From positions 211,082-275,081 of the forward strand of contig FJUW01000055.1 in assembly GCA_900074885.1 (NCBI GenBank): a stretch of 64,000 bases of DNA, in the 5' to 3' direction. Position numbers and translations under genes: made by a program. The stretch is from Rhynchosporium graminicola. Taxonomy: Eukaryota > Ascomycota > Leotiomycetes > Helotiales > Ploettnerulaceae. Shown here piece by piece: positions 54,200 through 64,000 of this stretch (positions are counted from its first letter, which is position 1; each line of letters opens with the position of its first letter). The notes beneath the pieces were generated by a model. The model saw only the letters and a list, made by a program, of their open reading frames with translations. It did not search any database and was not told the DNA's origin.

Positions 54200-57100
54200 A
54201 TTCCTATAGTATTTACGCTAGATACCGGAATAAACTTATTAGGGAATATAAGCTCTTAATAAGAGGACTCTAATAACGAACTATAGTATATTATATAAGA
54301 GATATACGAGCGCTAGCTCCTAATAGAGACCGAGCTAGTAAACACGCGTACTGCCCTAGAGGCATCGGAGGCCGAAAGACTCAGATAAGCGCCTAGATCT
54401 AATAATACTAGAGACTTATCGTCTTCGAGTGCCCTAATAAAAACCCTTATCGAGTCTCTTATAGCGTCTCGGTCGAGCTCCGATAGAGAACTATCGGGCT
54501 CTAGTAGATAGATACTACTTACCTAGGATAGACGTGCAGATACCTTTCGAGATTATCTCCTAAGACTAAGAAGTTCTTATCGCGTGCGCTTTACTTAAAA
54601 GCTATCTCTCTCCGCTAACTATTACTAAGATACTATTTATAATACTCTCTTATAGCGCGAATAAGCTTATATATGATACTTCTAGGAGAGGGGAAGCCTA
54701 ATAGATAGTAAGGACCCTGAAGCTTTCTTCGCGCAGCTCGATAAAATATTCGCAGATAGTAATAAGCGAGCTAAGGCCCTCGAATAGCTTACGAATATAA
54801 GGCACTCTATAGGATAGCCTTAGCACGAGTACTAGCTAGAATTCGACGAACTCCTACTAAGCGCTAGAGGAGAGAGCTAGGAAGATAATATAAAGATAAG
54901 TTACCTTCGGAATACGTTTTCAAACCCTATCCGAATATATATAGTCTCTATAGCTAAGACTACAGATTACTACGAATTTACCGGAGAGGTAGAATAGATT
55001 ATAACTAACCTCGAAGAGACGCATTAGTTTAAAGTATTAAATAAGAAGTAGAATAATAAGAATAAGGACTTTAGGATAAATATAGCGAACTATATACGTC
55101 CCTGGAAAGCCCCTATAAAAGCTAAAGTTAATACTAATAAGGATATAGTAATAGTACTAGCGCGTATAATAAGAAACTAAGAAAAGAATAGTAGAGCTTA
55201 TAATAATTCCGGCGGTAAATAAAGAGCTAAATAGGTAGATATAGCCGAATAAGAGAGACGCTATAAGAAAAAGCTCTATTTCTGCTATAGAGTATCCGGG
55301 TATTATATCTATAATTACTTATACGCTTTAGTAGTATAACTTACTACGATTAATATAATAGGACTATTACTAGAGGATAATAATAACGTATTAGACCCTG
55401 CTCTTTTAGAGTTAGGAAAAGACTAACTCTCTCTTAAAGTTAGGAGCTAGAAGTAGATAAAGTATTAGTAAAAGGATAAGGTAAATTTAAAGAGCTTATA
55501 AACGGAAACCTTATATATATAGACGTAATCCTTTAAGAAACGTTCGGAATATTTACTCTTATTAACGAAAGATACTAGTACTATACTATAATAAATAAAG
55601 ACCTTATAGAAGGTCTCGGTCTTATATATATAAGCTATAGAACCCGCGAGATAAAGGGCGCTTTAAAAGCTATACGGAACTTAAGGACTAAAGGAGTAAT
55701 CAGGTTCTAAATGAAAATCGCAAGGTTTAGCTAAAGGGTCTACGTATATATAGTACTAAAACTAGCTTTTATATTGATCTTAGGGAACCTATAGAAGGCG
55801 TAAAATAAGATTAGGATAACGCTTGAAAAACGATAGTACTATTATAGCTTAGTAAAGAAATAAGTAATAGAAGGATATAACTACTACTTATATATAGATA
55901 ATAGTAACTATATCTCGGTATCCGCTATAATATTAGAGGATATAAAGATAGCCCTTTAGGATAAAGAAGAGCTAACTCTAGACTAATTTAAAAATATTCT
56001 CTCTCTAGAGATTTAAGATATAGCTCTACTCTTTTCTAAGTAAGAAGTAGAGAAACTAGCTCCTTATCGACTAGGTATCGACTATCGAATCGATATCCGC
56101 GAATAATCAGACAGGTCCCTTACTGCCTTACTATAGGGTCCGCTATATAGTATATCTAAAGATAAATTACTAGCGCTAAGAAAGTTATTAAATAGCTTCT
56201 TAGAAAAAGGATATATCTAGCTTAGTACTTTAGAAGTAGTAGCTCCTATCCTTTTTATACGGAAACCTAAGGGAGGTCTAAGGTTCTACTACGACTACTA
56301 AGTGCTAAACGCTATTATAAAGCTAGACTAGTACTCTTTACTATTAATACCGGAGACCTTACGGAACCTTATAGGTGCTAAATAGCTTATAAAAGTAGAT
56401 ATAGTTTCAGTATTTTATTAAATATATATAGTATCGGGTCACGAGTATAAAATAGCTTTTCGTATAAGATTTAGGTCTTTTAAATAGCTTATATATCCTT
56501 TTGGATTATTAGAGGCTCCGGCGAGTTTCTAGCGGTATATTAATAGTTTATTAAGGGAATAATTAGATAACTTTACTTTAGCTTATATAAATAATATAAT
56601 CGTTTACTCGAACGGCTCTAGAGAAGACTACTTCGAAAAGATACGAATTATTCTTCGTAAGCTTTAGGATAGTAGATTATACTTAGATCTCGGAAAGAGC
56701 GAGTTCGCTCGTAAGAAGCTTAAATATCTAGGATTTATTATATATACTAACGGAAAAGGCGTAAGTCTTAATCTAGAAAAAGTAATAGTAATTAAGAACT
56801 AGGTATAACTTAAGACTTAGAAGGAGGTATAATGTTTCTTAGGATTTATAAACTTCTACTGAATATTTATAGCGAATTACTTAAAGCTAGCTACGCTCTT
56901 AATAGTATTAATAGGGAAGGGTTACTTATTCTCCTAGGGAAAACTAGAGGAGAAAGTATTTAAGACTCTAATAGAGAAGTTTTATAAGGCTCTAATACTT
57001 ATATATTAGGATCCGAGACTTTAGATATTCTTAGAGACTAATTATAGTAGATTTATAATAAGAGGCGCTTTCTTATAAGAAAAGAATAGAGTTTAATAAC

Positions 57101-59290
57101 TAGTAGGCTTCTTCGCTTAGAAGCTAAATAAAGCCGAAATTAATTATGATACCTATAATAAGGAGATACTAGTAGTAATTACTTACTTGAAATTCTAAGC
57201 TCCTAAGTTAAAAGTATATAGCTTCTTTATAATTTAGATAGATTATAAGAGCCTTAAGTATTTTATAACTAAGTAATAGCTATTAGAGCGTTAAGTATAC
57301 TAGTATAAGACCTTAGTACTATTCTAGTTTACTTTAGTATATAAGCCAGGATCCGAAGCTATTATCCCGGATACCTTATTATAAAGGGAGTAAGATATAT
57401 TAAGGGAAAGTAATATGAACTCGAGGTCCTATAGGTTTTTGGACCCGGACTGCGTAGCGAACTAGCTTACTTTAGAAAAGAAAGATAAAGTAAGAGTAAT
57501 AATTATATCGACTTAGTTAGACCGCGATATAAACTCGAGGTTCTATAGGTTTTTAGACTTAGAACGCGTAGTATATTAGTTAGTTTTAGAAAGAGAAGAT
57601 AAGATAAGAGTAATACTTATATCTACTTAGCTATCGATTATACTCTCTAGCTAAGTCCTTACCTTAGACTTAGTAGTATCTAGAGGTCCTTTCTAGGATA
57701 AAGAACTAAACGACTTATAAGATACTATAGTATAAGAGGATATAATATATTAAACTATACTCTGATTATTATAAGATAGGGCTCGATCTTTCCTAAGTGA
57801 AATTAAGATTAAAATCTAAATAGGCGACTATAGTATAGATATAAAGAACTGCTTATATTACTATAGAAAGTTATAAGTACTAAGCGCCCCGGTTATACTA
57901 GAGTCCGATTATAAAGCGATAGACCCTGAGACTCTCGAAAATAATACTCTAAAGATAAGGCTTATCTAGTCTATCTATAACTCGCTAGTTTACGGTTATC
58001 TAAAGCGGGACTCTATTATATCGATACTAGGATACTCCTTCTACTAGCTACTATAGTCGAGGTATATAAGATAATTCTTAAGGAACTATAATTATTATAG
58101 AAGAAATAAAATATAGAGGGAATATAAGTATAGACTCCTAAGACTATTACTAGTTCCTGACTAATTCTTCTAGGAGATATCTATAGACTTTATAACTAAC
58201 TTACTAAACTCTTAAGGTAATTATTACTTTTAGATAATTAAAGATTAGTTAAGTAAATAGATAGTTATCGAAGCGATACTTAGTATAAAAGCAGAGGAAT
58301 ATACTAAGAAATTCATAGAATACTAGATAAGAAACTATAGGATACTGCGAGTAATTATAAGCGATAGAGGTATTAACTAGATAAGTATATTCTAGAAGAC
58401 TTTTTGTTACTTAATTAGTATATAATAAAGACTTAGCTCCGGATACTACTTATAAATTAATAGAGAACTAGAAAAGCTAAATTAAGATATCTAAGCTTAT
58501 TTACGAAACTTTATTAACTAAGAGTAGTCCGACTAGAAAAAGTAGCTCTCTATAGCTTAGTTAGCGTTAAATAGATATTATTATGCGGGCCTCGGGATAA
58601 GCCTATTCTTTACTATATATAGGTACGAAGCGTTATTACTTATACTATTAGAGACGGAACCCGAGATTAACTCTTAGCTACTATCGAGCGAATAAGTAGT
58701 AGTATTTATAAAGAAGATAAAGAAGATTACTAACTTATACTAGTCGAATATAGTAGTATTTACTTAGAAACAGGAGGATAGCGCTAATAGGATAAGGACT
58801 CTAGCTTTAGTATATTAGAAGAGAGATAAGGTATAGTTAGACTTATATAACTACTAGATAAATCGATTAAAAAAGAGTCTTAATACGAAATATACTAAAT
58901 ATATAATAGACGAAGTATTATCGCTAGTAGCTATAGGTCTATCTAGGGTCCTTAGTAATATTCACTTGATATTCTATACGGATCTATTATAACTAGTAAG
59001 CTACGACTTATTACCTAAGTAAGAGACTAACGATAGTTAACTAGGGCTTATACTATTCGAGACTTATGAAGAATAGTAAGTAGAGGAGATTCTTTATACT
59101 AGAGATAAATCAAGGAGAAAAGGAAAAGGCAGGGAGGTGCTAGTAAAGTAAGCAGGTTATTACGAACTTACGTAGGAACTTATTAAAGACTTATTAGATA
59201 CTATAGCTATAGACGAGTTCGAAAGCAAGTATAAAGATATTAAATACTATGATAGACCTAGATAAGTATAAGAGAAAAAGAAGAATAAGA
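54200..59290 (+). pseudogene. element D gag-pol remnant with chromodomain
   Basis: A gag zinc knuckle lies at about 55285-55320 (LYFCYRVSGYYIYNY, His and some Cys now Tyr). The RT active site AYINNIIVYS (YIDD with Asp to Asn) is at 56579-56608. RNase H has LETNYSRFI at about 57030. Integrase blocks are EISIDFITNL (about 58165), VIISDRGIN (about 58350) and decayed QTDGQTERLN-like residues (about 58450). A chromodomain lies at about 59066-59235 (VEEILYTRDKSRRKGKGREV, LVK*AGYYELT*EPIKDLLD). Dense TAG/TAA stops make it non-functional. It is a chromovirus, but different from element B. Confidence 0.85.
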
Positions 59291-59339
59291 GAGGATCTAA
59301 TTAGTTTTAAGCGAGTTATAAGCGTTAATAAGGAGAGTT

Positions 59340-60465
59340 CAGATTTCTTTTATATTATTTTATTAATTCTAAAAAGTAATATAATTTAATAAATTTCCTT
59401 AGGATTCTATTTTAAAATAACCGGACTTATTTAGCGCGATAAGTACCTAGAACTAGGGCGGGAGGGACTCTACTAGTACTATAGCGGTTAGCAACAGAAA
59501 ATAAGCGGACTATAGGAAGCTTATATCTAACTCTACTAAGCGATAATATTAGTAATCGAATTAGTAACTTTAGTAGCGATAGGGCTAAAATAAGCGGTTA
59601 ATAACGAAGAATAAGTAGAGTCCGAGGATAAGTATAAGGAGAGAAGACTAGCGGCTTAGAGAGGCTTTAAGGCCTTCTAGGCCTTAAGGACCTTACTAAG
59701 ATCGTAGTAAGCGTTAGTACTAAATAAGCGATTAGTAATAGAAAAGGATCAGAGTCCGATAACTTACGTAATATCTCTATTAGTAAAGTAAGTCTAGATA
59801 ATATAAGTAATATACGCTATTTAAGGACTAAGTAGTTAGTGATATTTTTCAGGTAGAGCTCGGGATAAATATATAGGTTTTTATAGTTCTTATACTTATA
59901 AGAACAGGTCGTATAAGCGCGAGAGTAAGTAGATTATATAAGTCAGTAGATATCAGGCGAAAATAGGTAGGATCCGACTTATATTCTAGTTGATATAGTC
60001 GACCTCGGAGAGAGTATAAGTAGCGTAGTAGATAATAGAAGCTATTTAACTCCGATTAGTAGTAAGCGGGGTATAGTACTTTTAGAGCGGAGATAGAAGA
60101 TAGCGAAAGGGAAAGAGTAATCGATACTTAATAATCTTATTAACTTATAGTTTATTATAATTAATTAAGAAGAAGGGAATTAGTCTATAAAGTAATAGAA
60201 GAAAGGATATATAGCTAAGGTAAGGGTATTTACTAATTTAATTAATAATAGGAGAGAGAGTAATAATAAAGAAATAAGAAGATATAATAAGCCTTACTAT
60301 TATTATAAGCCGGAAATAAATAGAGGAGTTATATAAATAAATAACCGGAGGCCTTATACGACTTTACTAGTATTATTAATTATTCCTTTACTGTCGGTTC
60401 GCTATTATACTTTGTTAGTCTGCTATTATTATTAACTTCTAAGCGAAGTCGGTACGAAGCGAGAA
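59340..60465. other. element D 3' untranslated interior
   Basis: 1.1 kb between the chromodomain and LTR 2. No frame is readable on either strand. It ends GTACGAAGCGAGAA directly at LTR 2, without the long purine tract found before LTRs 3 and 4. Confidence 0.55.
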
Positions 60466-60633
60466 TGTAAGGGGCGAGCCCCAGGATTAAGCACTAGCGA
60501 TACCTATGCTTACTAAGCCTAGCGGCACCCGCATATTTTCCCTCGGAGCTAGGCTAGAACTTAACTCGCTCCTATATCGAACTTCTTAAATATTATACTT
60601 AACTATCTGTATACGTATTACTTACTTATAATA
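60466..60633 (+). repeat. element D LTR 2 (168 bp)
   Basis: The only copy that keeps the TG start. Its 3' end CTTACTTATAATA is the exact C-to-T/G-to-A derivative of the LTR 3/4 end. Confidence 0.9.
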
Positions 60634-62283
60634 TTAAGTTCGATTAAATAACTAGCTCCTATAGCCTTTATATTAGAGTCCGAATAATCGTAGTCGAGGA
60701 ACGAAGTCTTCGATAAATAATTAATAATAGGATAATAAAGGTATAAGAGTAATAGAAGCCGAATCGATACTAAGGATACTTAGAGAAAGCTCTAGGAACG
60801 CGAGAAAAGATAAAGATTCGATGGATTCTGCTATTCTTAAGCTGGAGTACGCCTGATTTATCTCTTAAACTTATAAGATAAGAGTAGAAAAGTAACTGAA
60901 AATTTTTTATAAGAGTAGAAAGGTAAGGAGTAGCTTAGAGTATAGATTACTCCCGAATAGATAAGGAAAGTAGCGATAATCAGTCGGTTGCTACTTACCA
61001 ATAAGCGGATAATAGAAGTTATTCGATAGCTTAAGTAGAATATATACCTAAAAGATATAAAGAGCGATTATTACTAGCTAGTAGCTACTTAGGAACGCGC
61101 GGATAATAAAAACCCTTCGACGATATTTAAGATAAAGGAAAGAGGTTTACCCTACTTAGAATAAGAAAGTAGTAGCTACTTAATAGTAGCTACTATAAAG
61201 ATATCGAAAGATAATAGTATAAGTAAGCTATAACGAAGAACTACTCCGGAGGTAGCTATATATATACTAGTCTCCGGACTCTGAAGAAGTGCTCTAATAA
61301 GCTAGAAATAGAAAACAGAAGATACTTAAAGTAGATAATATAAAGAGGAGTTATAATAAAAGACTACTCCGGGAGTAGATAGCTGCGAAAGCGCTAGCTT
61401 CCGGACGCTTAAGGAAGGGCTCCGCGATATTAGAAGCGGAAGAAGGTTTATTCTACTTTAAATAGGAAAGCGGTAGCTATATAATAGTAGCTACTATAAA
61501 GACGCCGGAAGATAATAATATAAAGAGGGCTATAACGAAAGATTACTCCGGGAGTAGATAGCTACGTAAGCGCTAGCCTCCGGAAGCTTAAGGAAGAGCT
61601 CTGCGATATTAGAAGCGGAAGGAGGTTTATCCTACTTTAAATAGGAAAGTAGTAGCTATATAATAATAACTACTATAAAGACGCCGGAAGACGATAATAT
61701 AAAGGGAGCTATAATAAAAGACTACTCCGGGGGTAGATAGCTACGTAAGCGCTAGCCTCCGGAAGCTTAAAGAAGGGCTCTGCGATATTAGAAGCGGAAG
61801 GAAACGCTAGACGTTAATAATAGGGCTATAATAAGGAACTAAATAGAGATAGCTACGTATACGTAGGTCTCCGGGGGTTTAAGGAAGAGCTATATAAAGT
61901 TAGAGACGGAAAGAGGTATACTCTACCTAAATAGGGAGGCGATAGTTACTAGAAGGCAGCCGCTATAAAGACGGCGTAAGACTATAAGGAAGAGGCTAAA
62001 GCTATATAGCGATAGTAGAACTACTTAAGTCTCGAGTGCGAGTTGATATTATCGGCTCGCTAGAGGAATAGATAGGAGAGCGATAACGACTAGCCGGAGC
62101 GCGAGCTATTATAGTTAAAGAAGAGAGAGCGAGTTAAAGAAGTCGGCTAGCCGGATTAAGCGATAATAAGAGCGGAGCGCTAGCTTAACGTTTAGTAATA
62201 GAACGCGGTTATTAACTATAGGAGGATTCTGCGACTATTTATTACTAGTCTCTGCTAGAAAACAGGAGGGAGGAGGAGAGTAA
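60634..62283. other. element D second interior, non-coding
   Basis: 1,650 bp that share only their first 15 or so bases with the main interior. No RT, integrase or gag block can be found. The centre is a 179-bp tandem repeat (listed separately). It ends in a purine tract, so LTR 2 - interior - LTR 3 has the form of a non-autonomous element. Confidence 0.6.
61140..61920. repeat. 179-bp tandem repeat in element D
   Basis: Two clear units start at 61442 and 61621 (AAGGTTTATTCTACTTTAAA, GAGGTTTATCCTACTTTAAA), exactly 179 bp apart and nearly identical. More diverged or partial units lie before (61143, 61319) and after (61800). Shared blocks are ACTACTCCGG(G)(A/G)GTAGATAG and GCCTCCGGAAGCTTAA. The period is not a multiple of three, which argues against a coding repeat. 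Confidence 0.85.
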
Positions 62284-62451
62284 TATAAGGGGCGAGCCCT
62301 AGGATTAAGCACTAGCGATACTTATACTTACTAAGCCTAGCGGCACTCGCATATTTTCCCTCGGAGCTAGACTAGAACCTGATTCTCTCCTGTATCGAAC
62401 TTCTTGAATACTACACTTGACTATCTGCGTACGCGTTACTCACCCGTGATA
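62284..62451 (+). repeat. element D LTR 3 (168 bp)
   Basis: Keeps the CACCCGTGATA end. It is preceded by a 19-bp purine tract, the mark of a 3' LTR. Confidence 0.9.
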
Positions 62452-62561
62452 GAGAAAAAGAATCGCAGATATAACAGGCCCCGACCGCATATAATAGGGC
62501 GGGATATAGGTCTTTAGAGGCGAACCCTAATATAAGATAAGCAGAGAGAGGAGGGGAGTAA

Positions 62562-62729
62562 TATAAGAGGCGAGCCCTAGGATTAAGCACCGGCGATACC
62601 TGTGCTTACTAAGCCTAGCGGCACCCGCATGTTTTCCTTCGGAGCTAGGCTAGAACCTAACTCTCTCCTATATCGAACTTCTTAAATACTATACTTGACT
62701 ATCTGCGTACGCGTTGCTCACCCGTGATA
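62562..62729 (+). repeat. element D LTR 4 (168 bp)
   Basis: Also preceded by a purine tract and followed by the ATAGT duplication. Only 110 bp from LTR 3. Confidence 0.9.
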
Positions 62730-62734
62730 ATAGT

Positions 62735-64000
62735 TAAAGTTAGTTATATATATTCTATAAGCTATAGCTATATAGCTATTTATAGATACTTATATAGCTA
62801 TATATAGATTAGATTAATATTATTACGCTATGAAATTACTAAGTATAATTTATATAATAAATAAATAGGCATTTATTTAATATATAAATAATCTAATAGC
62901 TATAAGCTGAATTTAATTAAGGATATTTATAAGCTTTTTGATTTCTAAGTTATATTAAATGATATTAGACTTAGATAAATATAGCTTAGAGATTAGTTAA
63001 TCCTTCTTTTAAGCTTAAGTATCTATAATAGGCCTAATTAAAGGAATATAATTAATACTTCCTTTTAATTTATACTTAAGTAATAATATCTAGCTTTTTT
63101 AGTTTAGATATTATATATACTATATAATAGAGGCCAAAGTAGAGTCCTATGAACCTAATATAATAACTCGAGTTAATTATTACTAATATAAAGCTTAAAG
63201 CTCTGAAGCGTATTATAAATTACTAATAGAAGATCTTGATATTATTTAAATAAGGAGATAATGATTATAATAGGTATAAGAAGAACGCTAAGAGAAGATC
63301 TCGATACTACTTAAATAGGAAAAATATAATTAAAATAAAAAGAGTTTTATGTATTTATATACATATAATATTAGATTTTAGTATATTTAGTATATATTTA
63401 TTCCTTAGGAATTTATTATTATTATTACTTAGAATACTATTATTATCATATCCTTAAATTCTCTTTAATATTATTATTTATATTATAATAAGAATAGACT
63501 ATTACTTATAGCGATTACAAGATAGAAGTACTTATAATCTTAAAGCTTATAAAGAGCTTTAGCCTAATAATTAAGATAAAAAAATATTGAAATAATTTAA
63601 CTTATATGTACAGAGTAGTAATAAGAAAAAGATTAGCGCGAATAGCTATGTTAAAATAATAAATAGAGAGTAAAACGAGCCTTATAAGTAGTAAATAATA
63701 AGTCTGTAGATTATAGAAGGGCTATAAATAACTTATAGAAAGAGAAAGGAATAGTAATAGTAATAGTAATAGTAATAAATTTGATTATAATTATAATAAA
63801 AGTAATAGTAGTAGTTGAAATAATAATAATACTAGATATTCTATGATATATTAATATATATTATAAATATAAGAAAATTATTATATATATCTACTATAAC
63901 TATAATATCATTTAAAGAAGATGATTATTATCATAATTAGAAAGAGAAGTACTTATAGTATAGCTATATACTTAGTTACTTAATTTACTTCTATTACTAG
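62735..64000. other. AT-rich RIP-like DNA, no gene
   Basis: 1.27 kb of AT-rich sequence with very little CpA/TpG, short simple repeats (TAGTAATAGTAATAG near 63740-63780) and no readable frame. Probably older repeat relics continuing past the window. Confidence 0.55.

Larger units (their letters stand above)
54005..62729 (+). mobile_element. element D: four-LTR Ty3/gypsy composite array
   Basis: Four 168-bp direct LTRs (54005-54172, 60466-60633, 62284-62451, 62562-62729) separate three unlike interiors of 6,293, 1,650 and 110 bp. The whole chain, not each part, is flanked by ATAGT (54000-54004 and 62730-62734). The first interior is a full gypsy gag-pol with chromodomain. The second is non-coding with 179-bp tandem repeats. 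The third is a stub ending in a purine tract. Purine-rich tracts directly precede LTRs 3 and 4 (GGAGGGAGGAGGAGAGTAA, GAGAGAGGAGGGGAGTAA). Interiors 1 and 2 begin alike (TTAAGTTCGATTAAA). The LTR starts T(G/A)TAAGGGGCGAG and ends CACCCGTGATA in the least decayed copies. Confidence 0.85.

Overview
The window is from a filamentous ascomycete (Pezizomycotina). Genes have short GT-AG introns of about 45-125 bp, fungal families (HET, GH38 vacuolar mannosidase, MAL-type sugar permease, fungal GH25) are present, and the repeats carry the heavy C-to-T decay expected of repeat-induced point mutation (RIP). No species name can be given from the sequence alone.

The window is split into two base-composition regimes with sharp borders. 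Ordinary gene-bearing DNA occupies about 1-20584, 29294-42110, 42600-43152 and 49915-50820. AT-rich DNA made of dead retrotransposons occupies 20590-29288, 43153-49909 and 50830-64000, with a small patch at 42110-42590. In the AT-rich blocks CpA/TpG is almost absent while CpG survives, and nearly every former Gln or Trp codon reads as a stop.

Gene part, left to right: 3' end of an unrecognised gene; DOA1/UFD3/PLAA (WD40-PFU-PUL); a GT8-like type II glycosyltransferase; an amidase pseudogene; a low-confidence Pro/Ser-rich ORF; a secreted PAF-acetylhydrolase-like hydrolase; a dead 2OG-Fe(II) oxygenase fragment fused tail-on to a dead HET-domain gene; a small mitochondrial-type protein; a secreted GH25 lysozyme-like protein with two Cys-rich modules. 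After the first retrotransposon: a GTCGATG-rich minisatellite; a DUF218/YdcF-like protein; a divergent pair of an AMS1-type alpha-mannosidase and a maltose-type MFS permease, each carrying one single-base deletion; a UlaG-like metallo-beta-lactamase-fold protein; and an NmrA-like oxidoreductase gene cut in two by a 6.76-kb Ty3/gypsy chromovirus.

Repeat part: four LTR structures can be delimited to the base by matching LTRs and 5-bp target-site duplications. They are (A) 20590-29288, minus strand, 131-bp LTRs, ATGGG; (B) 43153-49909, plus strand, 182-bp LTRs, GCAGT, with a decayed antisense reading frame between integrase/chromodomain and the 3' LTR; (C) 51189-52564, a 1.4-kb non-autonomous element, 202-bp LTRs, GATTT; (D) 54005-62729, a chain of four 168-bp LTRs around three unlike interiors, flanked as a whole by ATAGT. 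A run of N at 53052-53775 sits in an AT-rich inverted repeat.

The strongest points are element B splitting the NmrA gene, the antisense frame in B, the four-LTR array, the recurrent single-base deletions in otherwise well-preserved genes, and the saturated RIP pattern.
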